Below are positions 20,931 to 31,400 of a stretch of 64,000 nucleotides of DNA, piece after piece. The notes beneath the pieces are model-generated. The model had not been told where the DNA came from and made no database searches. It saw only the letters and a list, made by a program, of their open reading frames with translations. A program made the position numbers and the translations under genes. Position 1 is the stretch's first letter. Every line of letters begins with the position of its first letter. Source of the stretch: Haematococcus lacustris (lineage: Eukaryota > Chlorophyta > Chlorophyceae > Chlamydomonadales > Haematococcaceae); contig JASKMD010000013.1 of the NCBI GenBank assembly GCA_030144725.1, positions 6,907,710-6,971,709 on the forward strand, in the 5' to 3' direction.

Positions 20931-21155
20931 GCCTGGCTGCGCGTGATGGAAGGCTGCCTGGCTGCGCGTGATGGAAGGCTGCCTGGCTGCGCGTGATGGA
21001 AGGCTGCCTGGCTGCGCGTGATGGAAGGCTGCCTGGCTGCGCGTGATGGAAGGCTGCCTGGCTGCGCGTGATGGAAGGCTGCCTGGCTGCGCGTGATGGA
21101 AGGCTGCCTGGCTGCGCGTGATGGAAGGCTGCCTGGCTGCGCGTGATGGAAGGCT
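20931..21155 (+). repeat. Nine perfect tandem copies of a 25-bp unit
   Basis: The unit is gcctggctgcgcgtgatgga plus aggct; 9 x 25 = 225 bp without visible variation. It lies in the 5' part of Fanzor copy F2. Because 25 is not a multiple of 3, each copy is read in a successive frame, giving a 25-residue protein period open in all three minus-strand frames. Confidence 0.92.
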
Positions 21156-21323
21156 CAGGCAAGCTGGAGTTGACACGGGAGGGCTTGGAGTTGACACGGG
21201 ATGTAATTGCAGCTCCCATGCTGACAACCCTCCATGAATTTCCCGTGAAACCCACATTGCTTGAAAAGGCCACCGCCCATCGCACTGCGCATCGCGTGAT
21301 GGCTAAGAAGAAGCGGAAGGGTA

Positions 21324-22010
21324 GCTGATGCGGTGCTGCGTGCTTGCCGCAAGGTGGTGTGCAGGCCCAGGGGCAACGACCAGGATGGGGGCAGGGTGGT
21401 GCTTGTCGATGAGCACCGCACCAGCCGGGTCAGCTCAGCAGTGAATGGCAAGCAGCCCTGTGAGGTGGAGCTGAAAACACTCAGTGCCACAAGACCTGCA
21501 GGCTGGAAGCCCACAGCAGGGCAGGTGGAACAGCGCCTGGTGCGGCCAGCCTGGAGCCAGGAGCGTGGCCAGCCAGTGCGGGGCCTGATGTGGTGCCCAG
21601 TAGCGCCCCCCCGCAAGCCCCCACAGGCCCCACGCAGCAGCCAGGAAGCCACACAGCCAGCAGCCTCAGAGCCAGGGCCCAGCACTCCCCAGCCAGCCAA
21701 GCGCAGCAAGCGCACCAAGGCTGAGCCAGGGGCAGCTGAGCCCACTAAGGGCAAAGGCAAGGGCAAGGCTGCCAAGGCAAAGCCAGCTCCACAGGCAGGC
21801 AGGTGGCTGGACAGGGACTGCAATGCAGCGCTCAACATGCAGCGCATTGGGGAGAGCAAGTGGCGGCCGCTGGAGCTGTGCTACTGGCCAGACCAGGGAG
21901 CTCTGCCAGCCAAGGGCAAGGAGTACCCTGGCCTGGGCTACAAGCGGCTGCAAGACAAGCCACCAAAGGCCCAGCAGCAGCAGCAGCAGCAGCCTGCTGA
22001 GGCACAGTAA
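21324..22010 (+). mobile_element. Fanzor relic F3, intact C-terminal half
   Basis: A single open frame to the stop at 22010, with no frameshift. It contains RuvC-II (VLVDEHRTSRVSSAVNG), the PAWSQERGQPVRGLMWCP block, a linker of about 65 residues rich in Pro, Ala and Lys with a basic, nuclear-signal-like patch (PAKRSKRTKAEP), RuvC-III (LDRDCNAALNMQRIG) and the tail GKEYPGLGYKRL with poly-Gln. Homology to F1 begins sharply at 21324; the N-terminal half with RuvC-I is missing. The sequence just upstream (21143-21323) is not Fanzor-like. The copy is divergent (head to head) to F2. This is the best reference for the family C-terminus in the window. Confidence 0.78.
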
Positions 22011-22270
22011 TGTGTGCCCCCTTTGTTGAGCTGTCATCAGCTTACAATTAGTGCATGTTTTGTCATGCCAACTCTACGCTATAGCCCTCGGGTCAGGCAA
22101 GAGTGTAGGTGGTAGGCGGGCTCATGTGCCATGTGCACTGGGTTTACTCCACACAGCCCAATAACACTGTTTGAGTCGGATCCAGTTAGTGGCTACTAGT
22201 GGCTGCTAGTGGCTGCTAGTAGGTACTTCTGATCCGGCTCAAATGGAGGCCCTAGTGAGGGACAAGGGGG
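22011..22270 (+). other. Conserved non-coding 3' flank of Fanzor F3
   Basis: Downstream of the stop, F3 and F5 stay similar: tgtgtgcYccctttg, cagcttacaat, ggtcaggcaa, ggtaggc, gccatgtgca, actccacacag and gaggccctagtgagggWcaa occur in the same order (22011-22270 against 52344-52565). This marks the element's true 3' end beyond the gene. In TnpB/Fanzor systems the guide (omega) RNA often overlaps this region, so it is a candidate, but no RNA evidence is available here. Confidence 0.5.
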
Positions 22271-22729
22271 CTGCCATATTGGAATCCATCTTGGAAAGGG
22301 ACAAGAGCGATGTCGACAGAACAACTGTGCGCTACAGAAGCAGCTATGTGTGGCGTGATTAGTGCTGGGCAGCTGAGAGTGCATGCCTAAGACGTCAAGA
22401 CATGACTACTGGACTGGCCCCCATGCCACTGTGCCCTGCTTGTTGTGTCTATCAGCTTGAGACTATGCCTGGTAGGCTGGGTGCTACTGCCAACTGCATG
22501 TGATGACCCGCTGCAGGCTGTGGTGCACTGCAAGGTACTGGTCTGGCAGGCTGATGTTTGTGGTGATTATCAGCTGGATGTGCTCTGTGCCTATAAGTGG
22601 ACAGGTACGCTTGTTAACGGTGCAATGCATCTCTGCTTAGGGCAGGAGTGTTACTATGTGTTCTTCTACTTGAGCAGGCTGGTTGTGTTAATAGAGGTGA
22701 GGCTATGTATAGGCGTAACTGGTTGGGTC
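22271..22729. other. Intergenic, no gene seen
   Basis: Lies between the F3 3' flank and the stop of the F-box/LRR-like gene on the minus strand. No supported exon. The missing C-terminal part of that gene could lie here but I see no matching sequence. Confidence 0.4.
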
Positions 22730-24151
22730 TCAGCGAGGTGCTGAATGCGTGCAGCCCCGACACAACGTAGCCAGTGCGGGGACAGTGGCTGCAGAGACGC
22801 CAGCCAGGCCACCCAGCACCAGGCGGGTGCAGCCCCTGCACCAAGGAGCCAGCTTGCTGATGCCAACTGTGTCAAGGCCTCCTAAGCCACTGAACTCGAC
22901 CTCTGCCAGCACCAGGCTGTGGTGCCGCTGTAGCACAGCCGCCAGACGCTGAACAGAGTCTGGACCCAGGTGCATGCAGAGCTTGAACACCCCTATCCTC
23001 ACTGGCACTTGACAAGCCTCTGTGAGGTTGTGAGCCAAAGCTGCCACCGCACCATTCGCAGCAGTTCCCATGTCAAGGATGCCCAGCTGCAGGGGCTGGG
23101 TGAGGGAGTGGAGGGGCAGGTAGGCGGCAGAGGGGCAGTCGATGCCACCAGTCACTTCCAGCCGCTGCCAGCTGCAAGACACAGCTGCACGTGACTGGGT
23201 CATGTTGTGTATGGAGCTGACTTGAATACTGGTGAGGTGGCTGACTGTCAGCAGCTCCTCCACCTGGCTCTGCTTCCAGATGGCAAACCCGGGCAGCTGC
23301 AGGGTGCGCAGCTGACGTAGGTGGCGCAGTTGGCTGAGCGCCAATTTGAAGCTGAGGGCGCCAGTCAGGGTCAAGACCCGAAGCTCAGGCAGCAGGTGCA
23401 GTGAGGGAGGGAACAGCTCCGGGATTAACACGACGTGCAGCTGTGTCAGGTGTTGTGCCAGGGGCAAGAGGTTTGGCAGAAATGGCGGCTCACTGCTGAT
23501 AGCTAAGCTCAGCTGCTTAAGCCTAACATCATGGAATAGGCTGTCCATAGTCACTGCCCCAAGGTGAGCAGGCTGCTGGGGCTGCTCAGGTTGCTCATGC
23601 TCCAGGATGCTGGTGCGGCTTAGGTCTAGCTGCTGCAGCTGCCGGACCAGCTGCGGGTGCGAGAGCAGGCTGGCCAGACCACTGCAGGTTACAGAGTATC
23701 CCTGAAGGGACAGGGCGGTCATGCCAGGGAAGCTGCACAGCAGCTGCTGAGCAAGGCATGGTGTGCAGTCCAGGACCTGTAGAGGGTCGCACCAATGGCG
23801 GCACAGCTTCAAACATTCCACTGCTGCACAGCTGCCTAGCTTGTCCAGGACATGGGCCAGCAGCTGGATGAATTGCTTGCTGTCCTGCAGCTGCGGCTGT
23901 TCAAAAGCTAACGCTAGCTTGCATGTCCTGGCTCGCAGTGCTGAGACGACACGCGGTGTGAGCAGCTGGTCACATCGATGCCTATCCAAGTGAATGCGGA
24001 AGGCGGGGGAATGGAGCAACCCTGCCTCAAAGAAGGCACGACAAACGCGGGCTGGACCCTTTACTGCCCCAAGCTGTGCGACTCGGCTGGCTACGTTCCG
24101 CAGCAAAGCTTCTGGCAACTCCGGATACGAACCATCACCCGCGAACGTCAT
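22730..24151 (-). CDS. F-box/LRR-like protein 1 of three paralogues, C-terminally short
   Basis: 473 residues from the ATG at 24151. The N-terminus fits an F-box-like pattern (ELPEALLRNVASRVAQLG ... RVCRAFFEAGLLHSPAF). Leucine-rich segments follow with LxxLxLxxN-like spacing (TALSLQGYSVTCSGLASLL, RQLQQLDLSRTSI, RLKQLSLAI, LRVLTLTGAL). Such proteins usually recruit targets to SCF ubiquitin ligases, but function here is inferred from fold only. Relative to the paralogues at 42388 and 53032 it lacks the last 100 or so residues (the 'SLEFWHQLVQLMPTV' block) and ends after CRGCTHSAPR, so it is truncated or has an unseen 3' exon. No intron is needed within the frame. Confidence 0.6.
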   Translation of the reverse strand: MTFAGDGSYPELPEALLRNVASRVAQLGAVKGPARVCRAFFEAGLLHSPAFRIHLDRHRCDQLLTPRVVSALRARTCKLALAFEQPQLQDSKQFIQLLAHVLDKLGSCAAVECLKLCRHWCDPLQVLDCTPCLAQQLLCSFPGMTALSLQGYSVTCSGLASLLSHPQLVRQLQQLDLSRTSILEHEQPEQPQQPAHLGAVTMDSLFHDVRLKQLSLAISSEPPFLPNLLPLAQHLTQLHVVLIPELFPPSLHLLPELRVLTLTGALSFKLALSQLRHLRQLRTLQLPGFAIWKQSQVEELLTVSHLTSIQVSSIHNMTQSRAAVSCSWQRLEVTGGIDCPSAAYLPLHSLTQPLQLGILDMGTAANGAVAALAHNLTEACQVPVRIGVFKLCMHLGPDSVQRLAAVLQRHHSLVLAEVEFSGLGGLDTVGISKLAPWCRGCTRLVLGGLAGVSAATVPALATLCRGCTHSAPR

Positions 24152-24655
24152 TTAGCCTTAGCATTAAGATACAAGTAGAGTATGCCAACCTGTGTCACAG
24201 AGTCACATGTGATAGTATATTGTTACATGTTAGAGTATGTTAGAGTATGGCAACTGGCATGCACGGCGATAACATGGTGCATGGCGATTGAGGGTCCCAG
24301 ATCACGGTATTGGTGGTTTTGGCCATCAGGAAGGGCACAAGGAAGACAAATACACCAAGCAATGGATGGCGGGCAGCTCTGATGCTAGCTCTATGATTAG
24401 CCGTACAGGGGGCATGACCCAGGCAAGTCCATGCTTGGCCATCCTCTCTGAGCTGCACAGGCGCACCACGAGCCTGTAGACCTTGTTACCAAAGACAAGC
24501 CTCCCCTACCTGTCATTGCATTGTAATGCCGTCCAATGCAATGGCCGCATCGAAGTCAGCCACTCTAATTTAGTAACCATCAGCCGTAGGCAGATGTTCG
24601 GAGTGCAATCGGTGTATCGCTTGACGGTGGCCAGGGGTGTGAAACTGTTTCGCTT
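24152..24655. other. Intergenic, no gene seen
   Basis: Contains a short tandem 'gttagagtat' near 24227-24248. No exon supported. It should hold the promoter of the F-box/LRR-like gene transcribed towards lower coordinates. Confidence 0.4.
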
Positions 24656-24656
24656 G

Positions 24657-25890
24657 TCAAGCAACCACATGCCTGCCGACACATGCAAGCAAAGCGTCTG
24701 CGTCGCCTCCGGTGTCGTTCGCGCACAAGTTGCGCACCGACACCAAGGCGCTGAGCAGTGTGTGCTTCAGCTCCAGCCTCAGGTCGTTCCGCGCGGCCCG
24801 GTCACCTTGCGACGCGCCGCTACGTTGGCGGGACCCGCCCGCCGGGGCGATGGCCTCCACGGCGGCCACGACGTGGTGCACCAGTGTAGAGCGCGCGGCC
24901 AGCCAGTGAGGCATCAGCATCAACCTGAACAATGACGAGGGCGCAGGCGGCAATGATTGACTTAGGCGGCTGATGGAACTGATTGACCTGGGCGGTTGGT
25001 GGCACTGATTGGATGGTTGCAGGCCTTGCCATGGGCCACCCCACCCTGTGGCTCCAGGGTGGCAGTCTCAGGCACGCCAGAGGGATAGCAGGGCTGGTAG
25101 CACTGAGGCAGGGTGTCGGTTGACACATACGGGGTGGACATCACCCGCACCACTTCCTCCAAACACCACAATCCAGCCACACACCTGGCTACCCCTGTCC
25201 AGCCTCCAGCCTGCGTGTGGACCCACCTGCCTGGCTGCCTACGATACACTCGCACACTGCATGACTGCTAGCACGGCAACGCCCCCCGCCTGCCAGCAAG
25301 GCACGTCAGGGCCACAGTACTGCTGCCGTGCAGCGAGGGCTGGGCCTTGAGGTGCATTTCAAGGGCAGTGGCTGCTGTGACTGCATGGGTGGCGCACCAG
25401 CTGCGGGGCACCTTCCCACCTGGGAAGGAGGAAGGGCAGGCTGTGCAGCTCACTTGGCAGGCCAGCTGGCACCACCCTCTCCTCACCGCCACCCCCTTGC
25501 CTAGGGCCCTCATCGTGCGACCTCTGATGGGGCTGGGGGTGGAGTGAGGTGTGACTGGGAGAGAGGGGCAGGGGGGCCTGGTGTGATGGGCAGTGGATGA
25601 GGCTGGCTTCCCCCGTTGCGCCCTCCGGGGCGGCTTGCAGCACCGCCTGCATCACTGCCGCAGACAAGGCCAAAGCCGCGGCTGAGGGAGCACCCAGCAC
25701 CTGGCCTCGCCCTTCCCACCGCCCCTGCCCCTGCTCCTGTTTGGCGGCAGCAGCCAGGCTTTCCAGCAGCACTTGGGCCTGCAGGCAGGCAGGTGGGCCA
25801 GCCAGGGCCAGGGTAAGGGTTAGCCCTACTGCACTTTCATGGCTTTTGAGAGCTTCAATGGCTTTCATGGCTTTTGAGAGCTTCAATGGG
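24657..25890 (-). CDS. Possible terminal exons of the FOCAD/RST1-like gene (unresolved)
   Basis: Several splice-bordered open stretches occur on the same strand just past the main body. One after CTGCAG at about 25790 reads AQVLLESLAAAAKQEQGQG ... ALALSAAVMQAVLQAAPEG. One near 25440-25268 includes THAVTAATALEMHLKAQP. One after TTCAG at about 24930 reads WLAARSTLVHHVVAAVEAI ... LSALVSVRNLC and ends at a stop at 24657. All are helical and hydrophobic enough for ARM/HEAT repeats, but I could not join them with consistent phase. They could equally be spurious. Confidence 0.25.
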
Positions 25891-26014
25891 GCAACAGGGC
25901 GGCAGGGCAGCCAGGCCAGTGGTGATGCCCCTGCACCTGAATGGCTTGTGGGCAGCCGGCAGCAGGTCAGAGCCTGCCTGGTGTGGCGGCTGCCTGAGCT
26001 GGGTCTAGCCGCCG

Positions 26015-26446
26015 CTAGGTCCAGGCCTCGCTGCCTTGTGCTGGCTGGCAGTGTGAGGGGAAGGCCAGGTGGTGGGGGGCGGCAGGTTGGGCAGCACCAG
26101 CCCAGGCCCCCAGCAGCTCTGCCTGGCCCTCCACCTGTGACCCCTGCTGCCCCTCCTCCTCCTCCTCCACCCCCACCCAGCCCTCCGCCCCCTTACCTGC
26201 GTGGCCTGAGGGCAGCAGGCCACCAGTGCAGGGGCCAGCAGGGGCCGCACTGCAGCGCCCTGGTCCCAGCCAGCCAGTCTGCTTGCCTCACCACAGACCT
26301 CACCGCCGCAGCCCTCACCCTGCCATACACCTTCCGCCACCAATGCTGCATCACCCATCCCCCCTGTTGCCGCACCTGCTGCTGCTCGTGTCACCCCTGC
26401 TGCCCCTGCTGCTGCCCCTGCTGCTGCTCGTGTCCCCCCTGCTGCC

Positions 26447-26488
<42 letters not shown>

Positions 26489-28432
26489 CCCTCTGCTGCT
26501 GTGCTGGCAGCTGAAGCGGGGTGAGTTGGTAAGGGGTCCAGGCTGTAGAGGTGGGGCGCCATGCACCAGCCCCTGGGTGCTGCCAGGTGTGCAGCAGATA
26601 GGGCCAGGGGCCCCCCCCCTTGTCTCCCCCCCCTGCCTCCCCCCCTCCCCCCGGCCACCCTGCTGCTCACAGCGCTGCACCAGGCCAGAAGGCTGCGCAT
26701 CTGACAGCTGCGCACAGCCAGAGACCAGCCGGGGCTGGGTGGGTGGGCTGGAGGGGTGGGGTGGGTGGCAGGGGTGAGGGGGGAGGTGGGTGGCGGCTGG
26801 GTCTGAGTGTGCATGGAGGAAGGTGCCCCATGCAAGGTAGGGGGGGAGGAGAGGGGGGTGGCCAGGGGGTGCCCCTGCTGCAGCAGCTTGTCATCCAACA
26901 GCTGGCTAGGCAGGTGGTAGGGTGAGGGGGCGCTGGGAGTGGCAGCGGCAGCCAGGCTGCCCAGCAGGTGCAGGCAGCAGCCAGCGCACACCCACAGCTG
27001 CAGCAGGGGGGGGAGGGGGGAGGGGGAGCCAGCCCCACCAGCGCCCTGAGGGCCAGCGGAGGCAGTGGCCAGGGCAGCCTCAGCGTCAGCCAGCAAGCCA
27101 CCCCCCGCCCCCCTACTACCTCCACAGTGCCCTGCAGACCCAGCCACCTCTGGCCTCCCCTCCCCTGCACCTCCACCTCCATCTAGCCCCCCACCCCCCC
27201 TCACACCCCCAATGGCGTCAAGGTGGGTCAGATCTGCGCAGGCCAGCTGTAGGACCGGCAGGGCGGGCAGGGCCCCCCCTCCTCCCCCTCCTCCCCCCGC
27301 CGCCCTATTCTGCACCCCCACACCCTGCTCTGCCTGCCCGGCTGACCCGGTCGCCTGGCTGCCTGGGGCTGAGGCTGCCAGCTGCGTCACGCAGGTCACG
27401 GCCTGGCCGGTGCTGGTCTGCAGGGCGGACACCTGGCCGGGCAGCAGGCAGGGGAGGGGGGGCAGCTGCAGGTACAGCGCTGCTGCTGCCGAGCTGATTG
27501 AGGCGGACAGGCTCGGGGTCAGGGGGGGGGAGGGAGGCTGGCTGCCAGTGGTGCCACCACCCTGTGCCTGGGCTTTGCTGTTTGAGAGCAAGGCAGGGGC
27601 AAGCAGACGAGCTAAGCCCCACCACAGGCAGCTGCTTAGGTGCAGCCTCCAACCACCCTCCTCCTCCCTTGCAACCGCCCCAACTGCCTCAACTGCCTCA
27701 ACCACTTTGGCGACCAGATTTGTGAGCAGTCCCTCTGCCCGGCTCTCAGCGTAGCAGGTCAGCAGCTGGGGGAGGTGCAGCAGGAGGCAAGTCTTGGCAG
27801 GCCAGGTGAGGGAGGACCAGCCGCCCTCCCCCCCTGCCCCCCCCCCCAGCACCCAGTCCAGGAGGCCAGGCAAGCCAGTGGCTAACTCTCCTCCGTGCCG
27901 CACCAGCAGCCGCACCACAGCTTGCTGCACTGACACGGCAGCCTCGTGCACAGGGCTGCCTGCCTGCAGCAGGGCGACCTGGTCAGGGCTCTGAGTGGGG
28001 CCAGCAGCAGGGGAGGTGGTGTGGGGCGCACGGGGGGTGGGGCTGCTGCTGCTGCTACTGCTGCTGGGGGGTGGGGGTGGTGGATGGTGAGAAGCTTGGT
28101 CGTTGGCCAGTGGGCATGCCGTCACAGCTGTGGCTGAGGTTGCTGAGTGGGTGAGGAGCAGCAGCTGGTGGCAGGGGCTGGCCAGGTCAGTGGCGGCCAG
28201 GCGTGGGGCCTGTGCCAGGCAGCTGACCACAGAGGCCAGGCACCTCATCTCAGCAGCTAGATGGCTCCAGGCTGCCCCTGCTGCCTCTACTGCTGCTGCT
28301 GCCCCTGCTGCCTCTACTGCCCCTGCTGCCCCTGCTGCCTCTACTGCTGCTGCTGCCCCTGCTGCCTCTACTGCCCCTGCTGCCCCTGCTGCCTCTACTG
28401 CTGCTGATGGACCCCCATCAGCACGGCCTCCC

Positions 28433-28475
<43 letters not shown>

Positions 28476-31400
28476 AGGCCGCTTGGGCTGTGGTCAGCAA
28501 GGCGGACAGCTCAGTGGGTGCCTCCAGCAGTGCCAGCAGCAGGCAGCGCAGGGCACTGGTGGCAGGGTAACGACCCAGAGGCACAAGCGCAGCCAAACCA
28601 GCCTTAGCCACCACACCCCCTCCCTCTCCCCCTCTCTTCTCCAGCCCCTTCTCTCCACTACTACTGGCAACTTGAGCCCCTCTCCCCGCCCCGGGCCCTG
28701 TTACCACTCCCCCCTCCCTCCCACCTCCTTCCCTCACTCCCTCTGCCTCTTCTTCACCCCTCCCTCCCTTCAAAGCAGCACCTGATACCTGGGCCCCTTC
28801 CCCCCTGCTTCCTGCGCTCACACAGCATGCAGCCAGCAGCCACGCTGCTGTGCCATCCACCCCTCCCCCTTCCCCCACTGACAACCCACCCTTGGTGGCC
28901 CGTGGGCCATTGCTGCTACTGCTGCTGCTGCTAAGAGCTTGCAGCGCCTTCACAGCTTGCTTGGCAAAGCCAGGGTGGTCATACAAGAGTGACAGCAGGC
29001 CCCCCAGCCGTGACCATCCTCTCTCACTCTTACTGACCCCTGCCTGTTCGTCTTCCCCTGACCCTCCGACTTCTGAGCCAGCCCAACAGCTGGGGGAGTC
29101 AACCTCCCCGGGGAGGGGCAGGGCCAGCCCACCACCGGCCACTGCCAGCAGAGCCTGCAGCTCCATGTCCTCGGCCCTCAGCCCTGCGCAGCTGCTCGGA
29201 AGGTGGGTGGAAGGTGGGTGGAAGGTGGGGAGAAGGTGGGCGGAAGGGGGGGAGGAAAAACTGGGTGCAGACTTGGTGGAAGCTGGGGAGAAGTTGGGTG
29301 CACCACGGCCTGTGAGAAGGGCCGCCAGGCCAAGGGCTGCCCCGGTGCGGGCAGCTGCCGCGCAGCTTCCTTGCCCCACCCCAGCCCCGCCCTGGGCGCA
29401 GCTGACCAGGAGTTGTAGCACATGGGCCAAGGCGGAGCCACCATGCATGGGCCCCTTGCCCTCAGATCCCCCATGTGACATAGGATCCGAAGTGTGACCT
29501 GCAGCTTGTGAGGCAGCCGGCTCACTTGAGATGGACTGGGGTGAGGTGGTACTGCAGGTTTGTGAGGGAAAGTGTGAGGTGGCAGGGGTGGTAGCCAAGA
29601 GGTGCAGCCGGGTGGGCAGCCCTGTCAGCACCCCTAGGGCCTGGCAGGCAGCACCCCGGGTCACACCATCCAAGTGTGATGCAGCTGCCAGGTCACACAA
29701 CCGCGCCTCGCAGCCAGACCAGCTGCTGTCATGAGATAGGGGTTCAGAAGTGAAGGTGGCTGGGTGTGAGTGTAGGGTGGAAGCTGAGGGAAGGAGTGAC
29801 TCCAGGGCTGGAAGTGTGACAGTCACAGCATTCATGGCAGCGAGCCGTAGGTTGTTGGTGGGAAGGACTCCGGAGCCAGGTACTGAGGAGTGAGAAGGTG
29901 TGAGGGAGGAGGCGCAGGTGAGGGAGGGGGTGGTGGAGGGGACGGCAGGTGGGCTGGTACCGCAGCCGAGCATGGGGCAAACGAGCAGCTGGTGCACTGC
30001 AGCAAGCAGGGTAGCGGGGGTGTCGCTGGTGAGAGTGGTTGCAGCGGTTGGGGTGGTTGGGGTGGTTGGGGTGGTTGCAGCAGCTATGCCGGCAGCCAGG
30101 CCTGCAAGCGCCCGGAGCAGCCCCTGCAGCAGCTGGCTGCGCTCCTCCAGTGCCAGCTGTCCCACAGCCGCTGCTGCAGCTGCTGCCACACACCCCTGAG
30201 CTGCCTCCGTTGCTGCTGCTGTGGAGTTGTTGCTGGGTTGTGAGGGTGTGGGAGGGAGGGTGGGTGATGGGGGAGGGAGGTTGGGTGGCAGCAGCAGCCG
30301 CATCCAGGAGGCAGCGGAGGGCTGCAAGGCAGGAGGCAGGGCGAGCAGCAGCCTGCCTGTCATTGCCTTGCTGGCCTCAGCGCTCCAGGGGCCGCCTGGG
30401 CCAGCATGGCCACTGACAGCCCCAGCCTCAGCCTCAGCCTCAGCCTCAGCCCCAGCCTCAGCCCCAGCCTCAGCCTCAGCCCCAGCCTCAGCCTCTGCTT
30501 TGCCCAAGCAGGCAGGCCCGGCCAGCAGCTGACCCAGCCATCCTAACAGCAACCCCAAGGCGCAGCCCAGCACCTGGCCAGCCCTCATCTCACCCCCAGG
30601 AGTGAGATCACTGGGGGTGTGACCAGGGGTGTGACCAGGAATATGACCAGGGGTGAGGTCTTCTTGCAGTGCCCCTTGTGCCAGGCTGGCGAGCCCCATG
30701 CTGGCCAGGCCCTGCATGCAAGCCGCCATGCGCGGCACCCCCCCAACCTCATGGGGGCCCACCCAGCCGGCCCCGCCTCTGCCCGGGCTGCTGCTGACCT
30801 GGGGACTTGGGGTCAGGGGAGGTGGGGTGGCGTGGGGGTGAGGGGGGGCAGGGGTGGGTGGGAGGAGGTAGTGCAGCAGGGAGTGGAGCAGCTTGGCGCG
30901 AGTGTGCGTGTCACTAGGCTGTAGCCAGTGGCTCAGCTGCCCCAGGGCCAGCAGGGCAGAGGCGGCAGGGGCAGACGACCTGGGTGATGTGGGGCAGGTC
31001 AGGGGGCAAGGTCGGTGGTCGGTGGGGAACAAGGATGAGACGGCTGTCGACAGGGTCAGTCATTGTAAGGAGGGCTTAGGCTTGAGCAGGACAGCAGCAG
31101 GACAGCAGCAGCAGGAACAGAAGCAGCAGCGCCAATGAATGGTGGCCTTGTCATGATGACAAGCAGGACGCAGGCAAGGGCTGAGCAGAGCAGCAGGTGA
31201 CCAACCAACGCTTCTAAGATCAGACTGAGATATACATTTTAAGTGCATTGAAGCCAAATCCATCATTGATGAGTTTGCTTCCATGAACCTCAGCAAATGA
31301 GGCAGCAGCCCTCCCTCACCCTCCCCCCCTGCGCCCCTTCCCACACCCCCCTTGTAGACTCCCTCACCTGGCCTCTTTCACCTGCAGCACCAGCCTATCC

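Larger units (their letters stand above)
19220..21285 (-). mobile_element. Fanzor relic F2, nearly full length, with repeat-filled intron, one stop and one frameshift
   Basis: This is the longest Fanzor copy. On the minus strand, an N-terminal part built partly of 25-bp repeats leads to RuvC-I (HIAVGVDAGVTQAIKAA; Asp codon at 20839-20837). Then come an in-frame TAG (20767-20765), a helical region (TKGQLKHDGLTKAKQDTARW ... RQRLALYHAQERIIEG) and an intron (20485-20083). Exon 2 follows (VVNGMKWVSRQHYGEQRGVA) with RuvC-II (VIVDEFRTSR). A Pro/Gln-rich linker of about 80 residues precedes RuvC-III (LDWDTNGCLNLQ). A frameshift near 19420 moves the tail (LGESMQRPLELWSYE ... GKEY) to another frame ending at 19220. 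All three catalytic acidic positions appear kept, but the stop and frameshift make it a pseudogene. The zinc-ribbon cysteines are absent. Confidence 0.75.

Noticed and set aside
20899..21285. Possible CRISPR-like array (nine 25-bp units)
   Set aside because: The units are directly adjacent with no unique spacers; this is a tandem repeat in a eukaryotic element.
21300..21328. Nuclear-signal-like peptide MAKKKRKGS just before Fanzor F3
   Set aside because: It ends in a stop before the Fanzor homology begins and has no counterpart in other copies; probably chance.
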